64,000 nt of DNA from a gamma proteobacterium symbiont of Ctena orbiculata (GCA_003058495.1 QBVC01000034.1:1-64000), one strand, 5' to 3'; positions 18,238-30,673 are shown, counted from the stretch's first letter. The notes: generated by a model from the letters alone, not told the origin. A program made the numbers and translations.

Positions 18238-19475
18238 TCGGTCACCCTCTCAGGCACGGGTTTGGTCTTATCGATCTTGCTGTAGATTGGCATTAACAGG
18301 AAGAACGCGAAATAGTAGATGGTGCCAATCTGGGCCATCAGTTTGTAGAGATCAGTGGTGGGCTTGACCCCGAGGTAACCGAGCATGATGAAGTCGAGGA
18401 CGAAGATCCAGAGGATGACCTTGTACAACATGCCTTTATACTTGATCGATTTCACCGGGCTGCGATCGAGCCAGGGCAGGAAAAACATAATCAGGATCGA
18501 AGCAAACATCGCCACCACACCGGGGAAGGCGGAACCCGCTATCGAGGGTACCGCGCGCAAAATGGCGTAAAAGGGGGTGAAGTACCAGACGGGCGCGATA
18601 TGCTCCGGGGTCTTCAGCGGATTGGCCGGTTCGAAGTTGGGGTGCTCGATGAAATAGCCTCCCATCTCCGGGGCGAAGAAGACGACCGCAGCGAAGAGAA
18701 ACAGAAAGCCCGCCACGCCGGCGATATCCTTCACCGTATAGTAGGGGTGGAAGGGGATACCGTCAGCCGGCGCGCTGTCGCTCCAGCGATTGCCCTTGGG
18801 ACCCTTCTTGATCTCGATACCGTCCGGGTTGTTGGAGCCAACCTTGTGCAGGGCGACGATATGGATGAATACCAGTGCGGCCAGGATGAAGGGCAGCAGG
18901 AAGTGCAGCGCAAAGAAACGGTTCAGGGTGGCGTCGGAGATGACATAGTCGCCGCGCACCCAGACACCCAGGTCGGGGCCGATCACCGGCACCGCGGAGA
19001 AGAGGTTGACGATAACCTGGGCGCCCCAGTAGGACATCTGACCCCAGGGGAGCAGGTAGCCGAAGAAGGCGGTGGCCATCATCGCCAGATAGATAATGAC
19101 GCCGATGATCCACAGCAGTTCCCTGGGTTTACGATATGAGCCGTACATCAGGCCGCGAAACATATGCAGGTAGATCACGACGAAGAAAGCGGAGGCCCCG
19201 GTGGAGTGCAGGTAGCGGATCAGCCAGCCCCACTCCACATCACGCATGATGTATTCAACCGAACCGAACGCCAGTTCGGCATCGGGCTTGTAACTCATCG
19301 CCAGCCAGACACCGGTGACGATCTGTATCACCAGCACCAGCAATGCCAGCGAGCCCATGAAATACCAGAAGTTGAAGTTCTTCGGAGCGTAGTACTGGGC
19401 CAGATGCTCGTTCCACACCTTGGTCATGGGATAGCGGTCGTCTATCCAGCCCATAAAATTCTTCATCATGCTCAT
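18234..19475 (-). CDS. petB: cytochrome b of the bc1 complex
   Basis: FWYFMGSLALLVLVIQIVTGVWLAMSYKPD, GYLLPWGQMSYWGAQV, PEW-like/ PVWYFTPFYAILRA. Confidence 0.97.
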   Translation of the reverse strand: MSMMKNFMGWIDDRYPMTKVWNEHLAQYYAPKNFNFWYFMGSLALLVLVIQIVTGVWLAMSYKPDAELAFGSVEYIMRDVEWGWLIRYLHSTGASAFFVVIYLHMFRGLMYGSYRKPRELLWIIGVIIYLAMMATAFFGYLLPWGQMSYWGAQVIVNLFSAVPVIGPDLGVWVRGDYVISDATLNRFFALHFLLPFILAALVFIHIVALHKVGSNNPDGIEIKKGPKGNRWSDSAPADGIPFHPYYTVKDIAGVAGFLFLFAAVVFFAPEMGGYFIEHPNFEPANPLKTPEHIAPVWYFTPFYAILRAVPSIAGSAFPGVVAMFASILIMFFLPWLDRSPVKSIKYKGMLYKVILWIFVLDFIMLGYLGVKPTTDLYKLMAQIGTIYYFAFFLLMPIYSKIDKTKPVPERVTE

Positions 19476-20071
19476 CAGGCTGCTCCTCCATCGGTACCGA
19501 TCAGGATCCTCGAATCAGATAGATACTGATAGGGGGGAATTTCTAAGTTCTTTGGTGCGGGGACGCCAGCGTAGACCCGGCCTGAGAGGTCGAATTTGGA
19601 GCCATGGCAGGGGCAGAAAAAGCCGCCTTTCCACTCCGGACCCAGATCTTCCGGTGCTATTTCGGGACGATAGGTGGGCGAGCAGCCCAGATGGGTGCAG
19701 ATGCCGATCGCGACCAGATACTTGCCTTTGATCGCGCGCTCGGGGTTCTTGCAATAGTCCGGCTGTTGTCCGGTATCGTCTGAATCGGGATCGAGCAATA
19801 TGCTCTCCAGCGAACTCAGATCCTGCAGATTCTGGTCGGTGCGATACACGATCCAGACCGGCTTGCCACGCCACTTGACGCGCATCAGCTGGCCTGGCTC
19901 AAGCTTGCCGATATCCGCCTCCACAGGGGCTCCGGCCGCCTTCGCTTTTTCGCTGGGGGCCCAGGCCGCCAGGAATGGATAGATCGCGAAACCGGTGCCA
20001 ACCGCCCCAACCGCGCTGGTCGCGAGGGTCAGGGTACGTCGTTTTTTCAAATCAACGCCATCTGCGCTCAT
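19475..20071 (-). CDS. petA: Rieske iron-sulfur subunit
   Basis: CTHLGCSPTYRPE...FFCPCHGSKFDLSGRVYAGVPAPKNL. Confidence 0.96.
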   Translation of the reverse strand: MSADGVDLKKRRTLTLATSAVGAVGTGFAIYPFLAAWAPSEKAKAAGAPVEADIGKLEPGQLMRVKWRGKPVWIVYRTDQNLQDLSSLESILLDPDSDDTGQQPDYCKNPERAIKGKYLVAIGICTHLGCSPTYRPEIAPEDLGPEWKGGFFCPCHGSKFDLSGRVYAGVPAPKNLEIPPYQYLSDSRILIGTDGGAA

Positions 20072-20267
20072 ATAGGACTCCACAGATACTAAACACGAGC
20101 TGGACAAAGGGCCTGACGGTCCATGTGCAACCCCATATTCAGGACATTAGAATATAGTTAAAAACCACAGAAACTAACCGAGCATTTTCCATCATGCCGC
20201 TATGCAGGTCAAGATGGATTGAAGCTTAAAAGGCAATTCACAGAGTGATGTTACAGGGTGGTTACGA

Positions 20268-21017
20268 TCAGACGGGATTCTCCACATCGACAAAGCGATA
20301 TTCGAGGGAAAACCTTTCAGCCAGGTGGGCGCCCAGGGCCTGTACCCCGTACCGTTCGGTTGCATGGTGTCCGGCCGCATAGTAATGGATCCCCAACTCC
20401 CTGGCGAGATGGACCGTCTGTTCCGATATCTCCCCCGAGATATAGCCATCCAGTCCCAGTTCCGCCGCCTCCTCGATGGAACCCTGGGCGGCACCGCTGC
20501 ACCAGCCGATGCGGGAGAGAGGACGGTCGTCGGGGGCGATATGGGTCGGCTCCCTTCCCAGGCGGTCGCCGATACGTCGGGCGAGGGCCTGCGGGGTCAT
20601 CGGATCGGTCAATCTCGTCTCCCAGATCAGTGACTGATCGCTGAGAGGGGCTGCGGGGATCAGGCCCAGGCGCTCGCCCAGCTGCCTGTTATTGCCGTAG
20701 TCCGCATGGGCATCCAGGGGAAGATGGTAGGCCAGCAGCGATGTCCGCTGCCTGAACAGCGCGCCGACCCTGTTTGCCTTGATGCCGCGCAACGGCTGCC
20801 CTTCACCCTTCCAGAAATAGCCGTGATGGACCAGCAGGGCATCCGCCCCCCATGCCTGGGCCGCCTCGATCAGGGACTGACAGGCGGTGACCCCCAGCAT
20901 CAGTCTCTCGACTTGCGTCGTGGCCTCCACCTGCAAGCCATTGGGACAGTAGTCGTTGAACGCGGCCACCGACAGCAGTTCATTGCAATAGGATTCGAGC
21001 GATAGAATATCAATCAT
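20268..21017 (-). CDS. Nif3-like dinuclear metal centre protein
   Basis: NDYCPNGLQVE, DALLVHHGYFWKGE, YYAAGHHATERYGVQALG. Confidence 0.93.
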   Translation of the reverse strand: MIDILSLESYCNELLSVAAFNDYCPNGLQVEATTQVERLMLGVTACQSLIEAAQAWGADALLVHHGYFWKGEGQPLRGIKANRVGALFRQRTSLLAYHLPLDAHADYGNNRQLGERLGLIPAAPLSDQSLIWETRLTDPMTPQALARRIGDRLGREPTHIAPDDRPLSRIGWCSGAAQGSIEEAAELGLDGYISGEISEQTVHLARELGIHYYAAGHHATERYGVQALGAHLAERFSLEYRFVDVENPV

Positions 21018-21066
21018 GCTATGTTTGCCAGACTTGGTATCAACAGGCCATAGGTTACTCAATTCA

Positions 21067-22224
21067 ATGCGTATGCGAAAACTACTTTCACTGCTTCTCA
21101 CCGCCTTGACTGCCGGATTGGCGGGGGCCTTCGTGGCGCTCTTCATGCTCCCGCAGCAGCCCGAGAAGGCGCCGGCGTCGAAACCGCCCCAGGTGTCGGC
21201 ACCCGCCATCGACTTGGCGCGGGCCAGTGGACCCTTCTCCTATGCACAAGCGGTAGCCAGCGCCTCCCCCTCGGTGGTCAATATCTTTACTGCCAAGATC
21301 ACCACCGAATCCCAGTCGCTGCGCTTTCGCGACCCCCTGCTTCAGCATCTCTTCGGCAACATGCTGCCGGAGAAGACCCGCCGCCGTCTCGATACCAGTC
21401 TCGGCTCCGGGGTCATCGTATCGGAGGATGGCTACCTGTTGACCAACCACCACGTCATCGAGGGCGCGGACGAGATCAAGGTGGTGCTGGCGAACGGCAG
21501 GAGCGTCAGTGTCAGCATCGTCGGCAGCGATGCGGAGTCGGATCTGGCCGTATTGAAGATCGACACGGACACCCCCCTGCAGGCGATCCATATCGACAGC
21601 TCCGGTTCGCAACAGGTGGGCGACGTGGTGCTCGCAATCGGCAATCCCTTCGGTGTCGGCCAGACCGTCACCATGGGCATCATCAGCGCCACCGGGCGCT
21701 CCCATCTGGGGATCAACACCTTCGAAAACTTCATCCAGACGGATGCGGCGATAAATCCGGGCAACTCCGGCGGCGCCCTGGTCAACGCCCGCGGCGAGCT
21801 GATCGGCATCAACACCGCCATCTTCTCCAAGACCGGCGGCTCCCACGGTATCGGATTCGCGATCCCCTTCGACCTGGCCGAGGGCATCATGCAGCAACTG
21901 ATCAGCAGCGGGCACGTGGTCAGAGGCTGGCTTGGCATCCAGGGTCAGGATGTCACGGACAAACTGGCGGAGGCCTTCAGCCTGCACAATAACGAAGGGA
22001 TCCTGGTTACCGGTGTCATGGAGGACGGCCCGGCAAGCAGCGCGGGTTTACGGCCGGGTGATGTCATCACCCGGGTCAACAACACCAGGATCGACAACTC
22101 CCAGCAACTGGTGCAGCTGATTGCCGGCCAGCCCCCCGGCACCCGCCTCACCATTGGCGGCTGGCGCGGCAACGAAGAGATTCAGCTCGAGACCATCTCC
22201 GGCGAACGCCCGGCTATTGAGTAG
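21067..22224 (+). CDS. degS: S1C trypsin-like periplasmic serine protease with one PDZ domain (DegS/AlgW-like)
   Basis: LLTNHHVIEGADEI, DLAVLKID, INPGNSGGALVNARGELIGINTAIF, single PDZ. Confidence 0.9.
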   Translation: MRMRKLLSLLLTALTAGLAGAFVALFMLPQQPEKAPASKPPQVSAPAIDLARASGPFSYAQAVASASPSVVNIFTAKITTESQSLRFRDPLLQHLFGNMLPEKTRRRLDTSLGSGVIVSEDGYLLTNHHVIEGADEIKVVLANGRSVSVSIVGSDAESDLAVLKIDTDTPLQAIHIDSSGSQQVGDVVLAIGNPFGVGQTVTMGIISATGRSHLGINTFENFIQTDAAINPGNSGGALVNARGELIGINTAIFSKTGGSHGIGFAIPFDLAEGIMQQLISSGHVVRGWLGIQGQDVTDKLAEAFSLHNNEGILVTGVMEDGPASSAGLRPGDVITRVNNTRIDNSQQLVQLIAGQPPGTRLTIGGWRGNEEIQLETISGERPAIE

Positions 22225-22323
22225 TTATCGACCGATAACGCATCCCTGATCCGCGTCCTATACTGAAGCAGAAGCCTGTCAACACGAAACCGACCAGGCC
22301 CCAGGTTCAGAGGAGCTTATGTT

Positions 22324-23397
22324 ATGAAACACGCCGAAGAGATCGAAAGGATCATCGATACCGTCGGCAAGACACTGGACGGTCAACTGTCGCCGGCGGA
22401 CAGAAGCCGCCTCCACCAGGCCTTGATAAAATCCCTGGACGAAACCCCCAAGGGGGGCTACAAGCCTCAGTACAAGCAGGTCACCATCCTGCTCTCGGAC
22501 CTGCGCGGTTTCACCTCAATTGCCGAGCGCTACCCGCCGGATACGATTATCAACATCCTGAATTTCTACTTCTCCCGGATGTGCGAGATCATTTTCAGCT
22601 TCGGCGGAAGCATCGACAAATTCATGGGCGACTCGATCATGGCCCTGTTCGGCCTCACCGAGCAGAGGGATGACGACCTGGAACGGGCCATCGCCTGCGC
22701 GGTGGAGATGCAGCGGACGATGCTCGAAATCAATTCCGAGAACAGCAGACACGGCTATCCGCGACTCTTCATGGGCATAGGCATCAACAGCGGCGAGGTG
22801 GTGGCGGGACACCTGGGTTCGGAACTGCATCACGAGTACACGGTCATCGGGGACGAGGTCAATCTCGCCTCGCGCATCGAGGCCTACAGTCTGCGCGGCC
22901 AGATCCTGTTGAGCGAACACGCCCGCAAACTGGCCGACGCCTACATCGAGACATCCCCACCGAACCGGGTATTGGTGAAAGGCAAACAGGTCCCGGTTTC
23001 GCTCTACGAGCTGCTCTCGACCCGGCGACCCCGCCTGCTGGAGGTTCCCCGGGTCGAGTCCCGCCGCAGTCCGCGTATCGAGGTCGATTTCCCCATCGCC
23101 TTCCATCCGCTGCAGAACAAGATCGTATCGGACCAGAGCTTTTCCGGCCGCGCCGTCGACCTCAGCTACAACGGCCTGCAGGCCGACCTGCCGGTGGAAC
23201 TCGAGATCCTCTCCGATATCCGCATCACCCTCTACACCTCGATGATGAGCGAGCAAAGCAGCCATATCTACGCCAAGATCCTCGACTGCGAAAAGAACGA
23301 AGACTCCTGGTTGAGCCGCATGGAGTTTACCGGCATCGACGAGACAGGACAGGCGGCGATCAAGAACTACATCGACCAGGCCATCGGCCGGCACTGA
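22324..23397 (+). CDS. class III nucleotide cyclase with C-terminal PilZ domain
   Basis: ILLSDLRGFTSIAERYPP, DKFMGDSIMALFG, HHEYTVIGDEVNLASRIE; PilZ RRSPR + DLSYNG. Confidence 0.92.
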   Translation: MKHAEEIERIIDTVGKTLDGQLSPADRSRLHQALIKSLDETPKGGYKPQYKQVTILLSDLRGFTSIAERYPPDTIINILNFYFSRMCEIIFSFGGSIDKFMGDSIMALFGLTEQRDDDLERAIACAVEMQRTMLEINSENSRHGYPRLFMGIGINSGEVVAGHLGSELHHEYTVIGDEVNLASRIEAYSLRGQILLSEHARKLADAYIETSPPNRVLVKGKQVPVSLYELLSTRRPRLLEVPRVESRRSPRIEVDFPIAFHPLQNKIVSDQSFSGRAVDLSYNGLQADLPVELEILSDIRITLYTSMMSEQSSHIYAKILDCEKNEDSWLSRMEFTGIDETGQAAIKNYIDQAIGRH

Positions 23398-23589
23398 GCG
23401 GAAGCGGTGGCCCGGGGACGCATCACCGCCCCGGGTAACTTGGGCAGATCAGGATAATTTATTTAAAAACTCCCGTTTTCATCCAGATTTCGTTATCATT
23501 TTTCGTCTTTTTCTATTCCCGGGCCTGTTAGGGCCTGTTAACACTAATCCAATCGGCCCCAATGCCCAACAAAATCGCTCGTGCAGTGA

Positions 23590-24861
<1,272 letters not shown>

Positions 24862-24983
24862 GAGCTGCCAGCGTTCAGCCGCCGGCCAGACCCTGGTATC
24901 CAGCTAACTACCGATTGCTGGCCGCTGGCCGCCAGTTCATATATCCTTCCAGCTCCAAATCCGGGCGAAATGCAAACCGAGCC

Positions 24984-25631
24984 ATGAAATTCGACCTACC
25001 CATTACCATCGCGCTGTCCAAGGGACGCATCTTCAATCAGAGCCTGCCGCTGCTGGCCCATGCCGGCATCGAGCCCACTGACGATCCCGACAGCAGCCGC
25101 AAGCTGATCCTCGACACCAACCACGAGCAGGTGAAGCTGGTCATCATCCGCGCCACGGATGTCCCCACCTACGTGGAATATGGCGCCGCCGACCTGGGCA
25201 TCGCCGGCAAGGATGTGTTGATGGAACACGGGGGTGAAGGCCTCTATGAACCGCTGGATCTGAAGATCGCGCAGTGCCGCATGATGACGGCAGGCTACCC
25301 CGATGTTGCGCAAAACAACGGCCGCCTGCGGGTCGCCACCAAGTATGTTAAGAGCGCGCAGCGCTTTTTCGCCAGCAAGGGTGAACAGGTCGAGATCATC
25401 AAGCTCTACGGCTCCATGGAACTGGCCCCCATCGTCGGCCTCTCCGATCTCATCGTCGACCTGGTGGAGAGCGGCAACACCCTGAAGGCCAACGGACTGG
25501 TGCCCCTGGAGCACATCGCCGACATCAGCTCCAGGTTGGTGGTCAACAAGGCCTCCTGGAAGATGAAACACGGCCCGGTGATGGCGCTGATCGACGCCTT
25601 TCGCGAGGCGGTCTCCCAAGCCGCAACCTGA
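24984..25631 (+). CDS. hisG: ATP phosphoribosyltransferase, short form
   Basis: [34 protein letters not shown]. Confidence 0.97.
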   Translation: MKFDLPITIALSKGRIFNQSLPLLAHAGIEPTDDPDSSRKLILDTNHEQVKLVIIRATDVPTYVEYGAADLGIAGKDVLMEHGGEGLYEPLDLKIAQCRMMTAGYPDVAQNNGRLRVATKYVKSAQRFFASKGEQVEIIKLYGSMELAPIVGLSDLIVDLVESGNTLKANGLVPLEHIADISSRLVVNKASWKMKHGPVMALIDAFREAVSQAAT

Positions 25632-25654
25632 ACAGAACCGCGAGTGATGCCAGC

Positions 25655-26965
25655 ATGAGCGAAATACGCAAACTATCGACCAACGACCCTGACTTCAGGC
25701 AACAGCTCGATGCGCTGCTTGCCTGGGAATCGGTCTCCGACGCCGGGGTCAACGATACGGTCAACCAGATCATAGGGGCGATCCGCAGCGAGGGTGACAC
25801 TGCCCTGATGGAGTTCACCAGCCGTTTCGATCGCTGGCAGGCGACAGACGCCGGTGATCTGGAGATTCCCCTGCAGCGCCTGCAACAGGCCTGGGAGAAC
25901 ATCCCTGCGGCACAGCGTGAGGCGCTGGAGCGCTCCGCCAACCGCATCCAGGCCTATGCCGAGCATCAGATCATGGACTCCTGGTCCTATGTGGAACCCG
26001 ACGGCACCCTGCTGGGGCAGCAGGTAACCCCGCTGGACCGGGTCGGCCTCTATGTGCCCGGCGGCAAGGCCGCCTACCCCTCGTCGGTATTGATGAACGC
26101 CATCCCCGCCAAGGTCGCCGGTGTCGCCGAGCTGATCATGGTAGTGCCGACCCCGGGGGGCGAACTCAACGAGCTGGTGCTGGCCGCCGCCCAGGTCTCC
26201 GGCGTCGACCGGGTATTCGCCATCGGCGGCGCCCAGGCGGTGGCGGCGCTGGCCTACGGCACCCGGAGCATCCCCCCGGTGGACAAGATCGTCGGTCCCG
26301 GCAACATCTACGTCGCCACCGCCAAGCGCGCGGTCTTCGGCCAGGTCGGCATCGACATGGTGGCGGGGCCCTCGGAGATCCTGGTTATCTGCGACGGCGA
26401 GACCGATCCCGACTGGATCGCCATGGATCTCTTCTCCCAGGCGGAGCACGATGAGGACGCCCAGTCGATCCTGCTCTGCCCGGATGCCGCCTACCTGCAG
26501 CGGGTGAGCGACAGCATCGACAGGCTGCTGCCGACCATGGAGCGCCGGGAGATCATCGCCACCGCCCTGCGCGTCCGGGGAGCGCTGATCCATGTCCGGA
26601 ATATGGACGAGGCGGTGGAGGTCGCCAACCGGATCGCGCCGGAGCATCTCGAACTCTCGGTGGCCGATCCCCAGGCCCTGGCCGAGGAGATCCGCCACGC
26701 GGGGGCGATCTTCATGGGCAGGTACACCGCGGAGGCGATGGGCGACTATTGCGCGGGCCCGAACCATGTGCTGCCGACCTCGCGCACCGCCCGCTTCTCC
26801 TCCCCCCTGGGGGTGTATGATTTCCAGAAGCGCTCCAGCCTGATCATGGCCTCGGCGGAGGGCGCCGACAGTCTGGCCAGGACCTCGTCCGTGATGGCCA
26901 GGGGAGAGGGGCTCACCGCCCATGCCCGATCGGCGGAGTATCGATTCAAACCGAGTGGAGACTAG
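25655..26965 (+). CDS. hisD: histidinol dehydrogenase
   Basis: [47 protein letters not shown]. Confidence 0.98.
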   Translation: MSEIRKLSTNDPDFRQQLDALLAWESVSDAGVNDTVNQIIGAIRSEGDTALMEFTSRFDRWQATDAGDLEIPLQRLQQAWENIPAAQREALERSANRIQAYAEHQIMDSWSYVEPDGTLLGQQVTPLDRVGLYVPGGKAAYPSSVLMNAIPAKVAGVAELIMVVPTPGGELNELVLAAAQVSGVDRVFAIGGAQAVAALAYGTRSIPPVDKIVGPGNIYVATAKRAVFGQVGIDMVAGPSEILVICDGETDPDWIAMDLFSQAEHDEDAQSILLCPDAAYLQRVSDSIDRLLPTMERREIIATALRVRGALIHVRNMDEAVEVANRIAPEHLELSVADPQALAEEIRHAGAIFMGRYTAEAMGDYCAGPNHVLPTSRTARFSSPLGVYDFQKRSSLIMASAEGADSLARTSSVMARGEGLTAHARSAEYRFKPSGD

Positions 26966-27035
26966 CCGGGGGCGAGCCTTGCCGGCGCCCCCTGCCGTAG
27001 AAAGGATAACAGGTACAAATCAGGAGCTACCCACA

Positions 27036-28100
27036 ATGAGCCGCTACTGGAGTCCCATTGTCAATCAGCTCTCGCCCTATGTCCCCGGGGAACAGCCGCG
27101 CCTCGACAACCTGACCAAACTCAACACCAACGAAAACCCCTATGGCCCCTCGCCACGGGTGATCGAGGCTATCAACCGGGTCGTTGACGAAGGGCTGCGG
27201 CTCTATCCCGATCCCACATCCATGACCCTGCGGCAAACGGTGGCCGACTACTACGGCCTCTCCGCGCCGCAGGTCTTTGTCGGCAACGGCTCCGACGAGG
27301 TGCTCGCCCACGCCTTCTTCGCCTTCTTCCAGCAGTCCAGACCGCTGCTCTTCCCCGACATCACCTACAGCTTCTATCCGGTCTACTGTCGGCTCTACGG
27401 CATCGACTTCGAGACGATTCCCCTCGATGATGGATTCAATATCGATCTTGAACCCTACCTCCGAGCCAACGGCGGTATCATCTTCCCCAATCCGAACGCG
27501 CCCACCGGCTGTCTCCTCTCCCTGGAGCGAATCGAGTGGCTGCTGCAACGCAACCGGGATTCGCTGGTGGTGATCGACGAGGCCTATATCGATTTCGGCG
27601 GTGACAGCGCGGTGACCCTGGTGGATCGCTATCCCAATCTGCTGGTGACCCAGACACTCTCAAAGTCCCGCGCCCTGGCCGGCCTGAGAATCGGTCTCGC
27701 CATGGGCAGCGAGGCGCTGATCGAGGGTCTGGTGCGGGTCAAGGACAGCTTCAACTCCTATCCGATCGATCGCATCGCCGCGGTCGCCGCAACGGCCTCC
27801 TTCGCAGACGAGGACTATTTCAGCAAGGTATGCAGCCGGATCATCGAGTCCAGGGATCAGCTCAGCCTGGCACTCAAGCGTCTTGGATTCGAGGTGCTCC
27901 CTTCCGCCGCCAATTTCCTCTTCGCCCACCACCCCCGCCAGGATGCCGCGGAAATCGCCGCAAAGCTGCGCGAGCAAGGCGTCATCGTTCGCCACTTTCA
28001 GCAGCCGAGAATCGACGGCTATCTGCGCATTACCGTCGGTACCTCGCAGCAGAATGGACGTTTGATCGAGGTACTCGAGACGCTTCGCCTGGCTACCTGA
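27036..28100 (+). CDS. hisC: histidinol-phosphate aminotransferase
   Basis: [48 protein letters not shown]. Confidence 0.97.
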   Translation: MSRYWSPIVNQLSPYVPGEQPRLDNLTKLNTNENPYGPSPRVIEAINRVVDEGLRLYPDPTSMTLRQTVADYYGLSAPQVFVGNGSDEVLAHAFFAFFQQSRPLLFPDITYSFYPVYCRLYGIDFETIPLDDGFNIDLEPYLRANGGIIFPNPNAPTGCLLSLERIEWLLQRNRDSLVVIDEAYIDFGGDSAVTLVDRYPNLLVTQTLSKSRALAGLRIGLAMGSEALIEGLVRVKDSFNSYPIDRIAAVAATASFADEDYFSKVCSRIIESRDQLSLALKRLGFEVLPSAANFLFAHHPRQDAAEIAAKLREQGVIVRHFQQPRIDGYLRITVGTSQQNGRLIEVLETLRLAT

Positions 28101-28209
28101 GCAGGCAGGATCTGCAAACCAGCCAGCCTGGAGATAGCAATCGACTTCCGGCCAGCGCAAGGTGACCTATACTCTGTTCTCGATAACAAACAAAAGGGAA
28201 CCGGGCATT

Positions 28210-28752
28210 ATGGGTGAATGGGTCAATAAATCCGGGTATGAGATACTGATGCAGAACCGGGATCCCCGCGGCGGCTACGCCTGCGGCATGGCCTGCGCTG
28301 CGATGGTGGTCAACCGCAAGGGGCATGGCAAGCCGACGATCGCTTCCATGAGCGGACTTTCGCAAGAGTTCGGCGGTGCCTACAAGCGAGGCACGGCCTT
28401 CCGCGCGGGTGCGGTACAGGTGCTGCCGAGCGCCAAGGTGAGCGCTGGCGGAACCGCGGCGACCAATCTGGTCAAAACGCTCAAGTCCATGGGCATCCAG
28501 GCCAGAATCCGGGCGGGATTCGGCCCGCCCTTTCCCGCCTTCAGCAGCCGCAATCCGGTGATCGCGAATGTCCGCGTGGGCGGCAGGTATGACCACTTCG
28601 TGCTGTTGAACAGCTGCGACCCTAAGGCGCCGAAGGGACTGATCATCTGCGATCCGGAGACGGGCCTGTTGAGTGCCAGCCCCAGTGCGACCCATTTCAT
28701 GAGCGGCGCCAACGACTGCACCTATTACAGGAACTGGTTCATCGTCACCTGA
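28210..28752 (+). CDS. predicted papain-like/C39-like cysteine peptidase fold protein
   Basis: GGYACGMACAAMVVNRKG (candidate Cys), YDHFVLLNSCDP (candidate His), ICDPETG (candidate Asp). Confidence 0.5.
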   Translation: MGEWVNKSGYEILMQNRDPRGGYACGMACAAMVVNRKGHGKPTIASMSGLSQEFGGAYKRGTAFRAGAVQVLPSAKVSAGGTAATNLVKTLKSMGIQARIRAGFGPPFPAFSSRNPVIANVRVGGRYDHFVLLNSCDPKAPKGLIICDPETGLLSASPSATHFMSGANDCTYYRNWFIVT

Positions 28753-28796
28753 AACAGGGTGAGCCACCTCCACTGCACGACCGCCGGACCGGGGGC

Positions 28797-29411
28797 ATGA
28801 AGATCAGCAAGGGGGTTTTCGACGAGGCCAGGCCCAGCGCCTATGCCTCCATGCAGACGGGCCCGTTGCTGATCCTGCTGGCGGCGCTCCTCCCCGCCGC
28901 GGCATGGGCGCAGTGCCAACAGGGCCCCGAAACCAGGCTCTTCTTCGACAGCATCAGCGGCGCCTGGCAGGGGGAGGCGGTGACCACCCCGGTCGGAACG
29001 CTGCCTTACGACATCGACTTCAAGCAACGGGGACCCTTTCGGATTTACGGGGAGGCCGATCCCGGCGCGGCGATTCATCATTGGGATTTTTACTGCGAGA
29101 GCGGGGAGCTGCGGCTGCGTTTCCTCTCCACATTCGGCGGCAACCGCGATCCCCTTCTGCTCGAGTCGATCGGGATCACAACCGAAGAGATCCATTTCAA
29201 GGCACGAGAGCCCGATTTTCTGGAAGTGAAGGTCCGCTTTGGGGATAGGTTCAGCGTCTTCGAGGTCCTGCACCACGGCGAGCGCCATGTCCTGATCGAG
29301 CTGACGCGCAGCAGGCCGAATCAGACCGGGCCCGCCAGGATCAAACCTCCGCCAGCAAGCGATCGATCATCGACGACGCCTGGCCAAGGTAGCCGCCGCC
29401 GAACAGATTGA
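28797..29411 (+). CDS. exported hypothetical protein
   Basis: internal hydrophobic signal-like segment GPLLILLAALLPAAAWAQC, no family recognised. Confidence 0.5.
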   Translation: MKISKGVFDEARPSAYASMQTGPLLILLAALLPAAAWAQCQQGPETRLFFDSISGAWQGEAVTTPVGTLPYDIDFKQRGPFRIYGEADPGAAIHHWDFYCESGELRLRFLSTFGGNRDPLLLESIGITTEEIHFKAREPDFLEVKVRFGDRFSVFEVLHHGERHVLIELTRSRPNQTGPARIKPPPASDRSSTTPGQGSRRRTD

Positions 29412-30219
29412 GGTGGTTGAGGATGTGGTAGAGGTTATAGAGGATCTTGCGCGTCGAGTAACCGGGGGCAAGGGGCCAACTCTCCCGGTAGGCATCGTAG
29501 AAGCGGTTGCCGAATCCACCGAAGAGCTCGGTCATCGCCAGGTCCGCCTCCCGGTCTCCGTAGTAGACCGCCGGATCGAAGATCACCGGATCGCCGTCGT
29601 TCGCATAGGCCAGGTTTCCCCCCCATAGGTCGCCATGCAGCAGCGAGGGTTCCGGCTGATGATCGATCAGCAGCTGTAGGTGCTCCATCAGCCGCTCTCC
29701 CCTGCGCTGAAGGGTGCCGCCATAGCCCTTCCTCTCGGCCAGGCGCAGTTGAAACCCGAGCCGCCGCTCACGCCAGAAGTCGACCCAGTCGTCGCTGGTC
29801 TGATTCTGCTGCGGCGTCGAGCCGATGGTATTGTCGCGAAACCAGCCGAAGCGGGACTGGCTCCGGCGGTGCATCTCGGCCAGTTGGCGTCCCGCCAGTT
29901 CACTGCCGCCGCGGCCGCCCTGGCCCATGTCGATATACTCCATCACCAGGTAGGATTGGCCATCGCCCAGGCCGCAACCAAGGGGTTCAGGCACCCTGAT
30001 GGTACGGGTATCGGCCAGCTCCCGGAGACCGTCCGCCTCCGCCTCGAACATCTCGAGCAGGGAGGCCGTATTCAGTTTCACAAAATAGGTGCGCTCGCCA
30101 TCGGTCAGGCGCACCCCGGTGTTGATGCAGCCTCCGCCCACATGCCTCGGTTCAAGGGGATTGAAGGGCCTGCCCGTTGCCTGCCCGATGTGCTCTGAGA
30201 TGATCTGCCACTGGGTCAC
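29341..30219 (-). CDS. fructosamine kinase family protein
   Basis: VGGGCINTGVRLTDGERTYFVKLN, SLLHGDLWGGNLAYANDGDPVIFDPAVYYGDREADLAMTELFGGF; probable GTG start. Confidence 0.93.
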   Translation of the reverse strand: MTQWQIISEHIGQATGRPFNPLEPRHVGGGCINTGVRLTDGERTYFVKLNTASLLEMFEAEADGLRELADTRTIRVPEPLGCGLGDGQSYLVMEYIDMGQGGRGGSELAGRQLAEMHRRSQSRFGWFRDNTIGSTPQQNQTSDDWVDFWRERRLGFQLRLAERKGYGGTLQRRGERLMEHLQLLIDHQPEPSLLHGDLWGGNLAYANDGDPVIFDPAVYYGDREADLAMTELFGGFGNRFYDAYRESWPLAPGYSTRKILYNLYHILNHLNLFGGGYLGQASSMIDRLLAEV

Positions 30220-30650
30220 GATAGTCTCCTCCCTCAGCCACCCTTGTAACACCAAAGGATGCTTTTCTCCACACCTGGTTCAAGGCATGGAAATCCGGAC
30301 GGTTTGCTCTCGTTTTGGAAGGATTACGCGATCAAATCGGGACCCCCCGACACAGCACAGAGTGGGCTGTGTCTCTTTGGCGCCACGGCCTCTTGCGTTG
30401 CCGGATTCCCCCTTCAAGGGTTGTTGCGTAAGCGGTTACTGACGCGCAAAGCCGCTTTTTATGCACACTCGCTCTCTTGTTGCAACACAGCATCGGCGTC
30501 GCCGAACAGATAACTCCATTAGAAGACTCTGATTTACTATAACCGACTGTAACCACAGACATTAATCAAAATGGCGAAAAACTATACAAATTAATGGGAA
30601 TCCAGCAGAGACAAGGCCTTTGGCTTAATATTCAAAAATTACACACAAAG

Positions 30651-30673
30651 TTATCCACAGATGTTGTGGAAAA
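30651..30673. promoter_or_regulatory. pair of DnaA boxes upstream of priA
   Basis: TTATCCACA (30651-30659, +) and TTTTCCACA (30665-30673, -), both matching TTWTNCACA. Confidence 0.55.
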
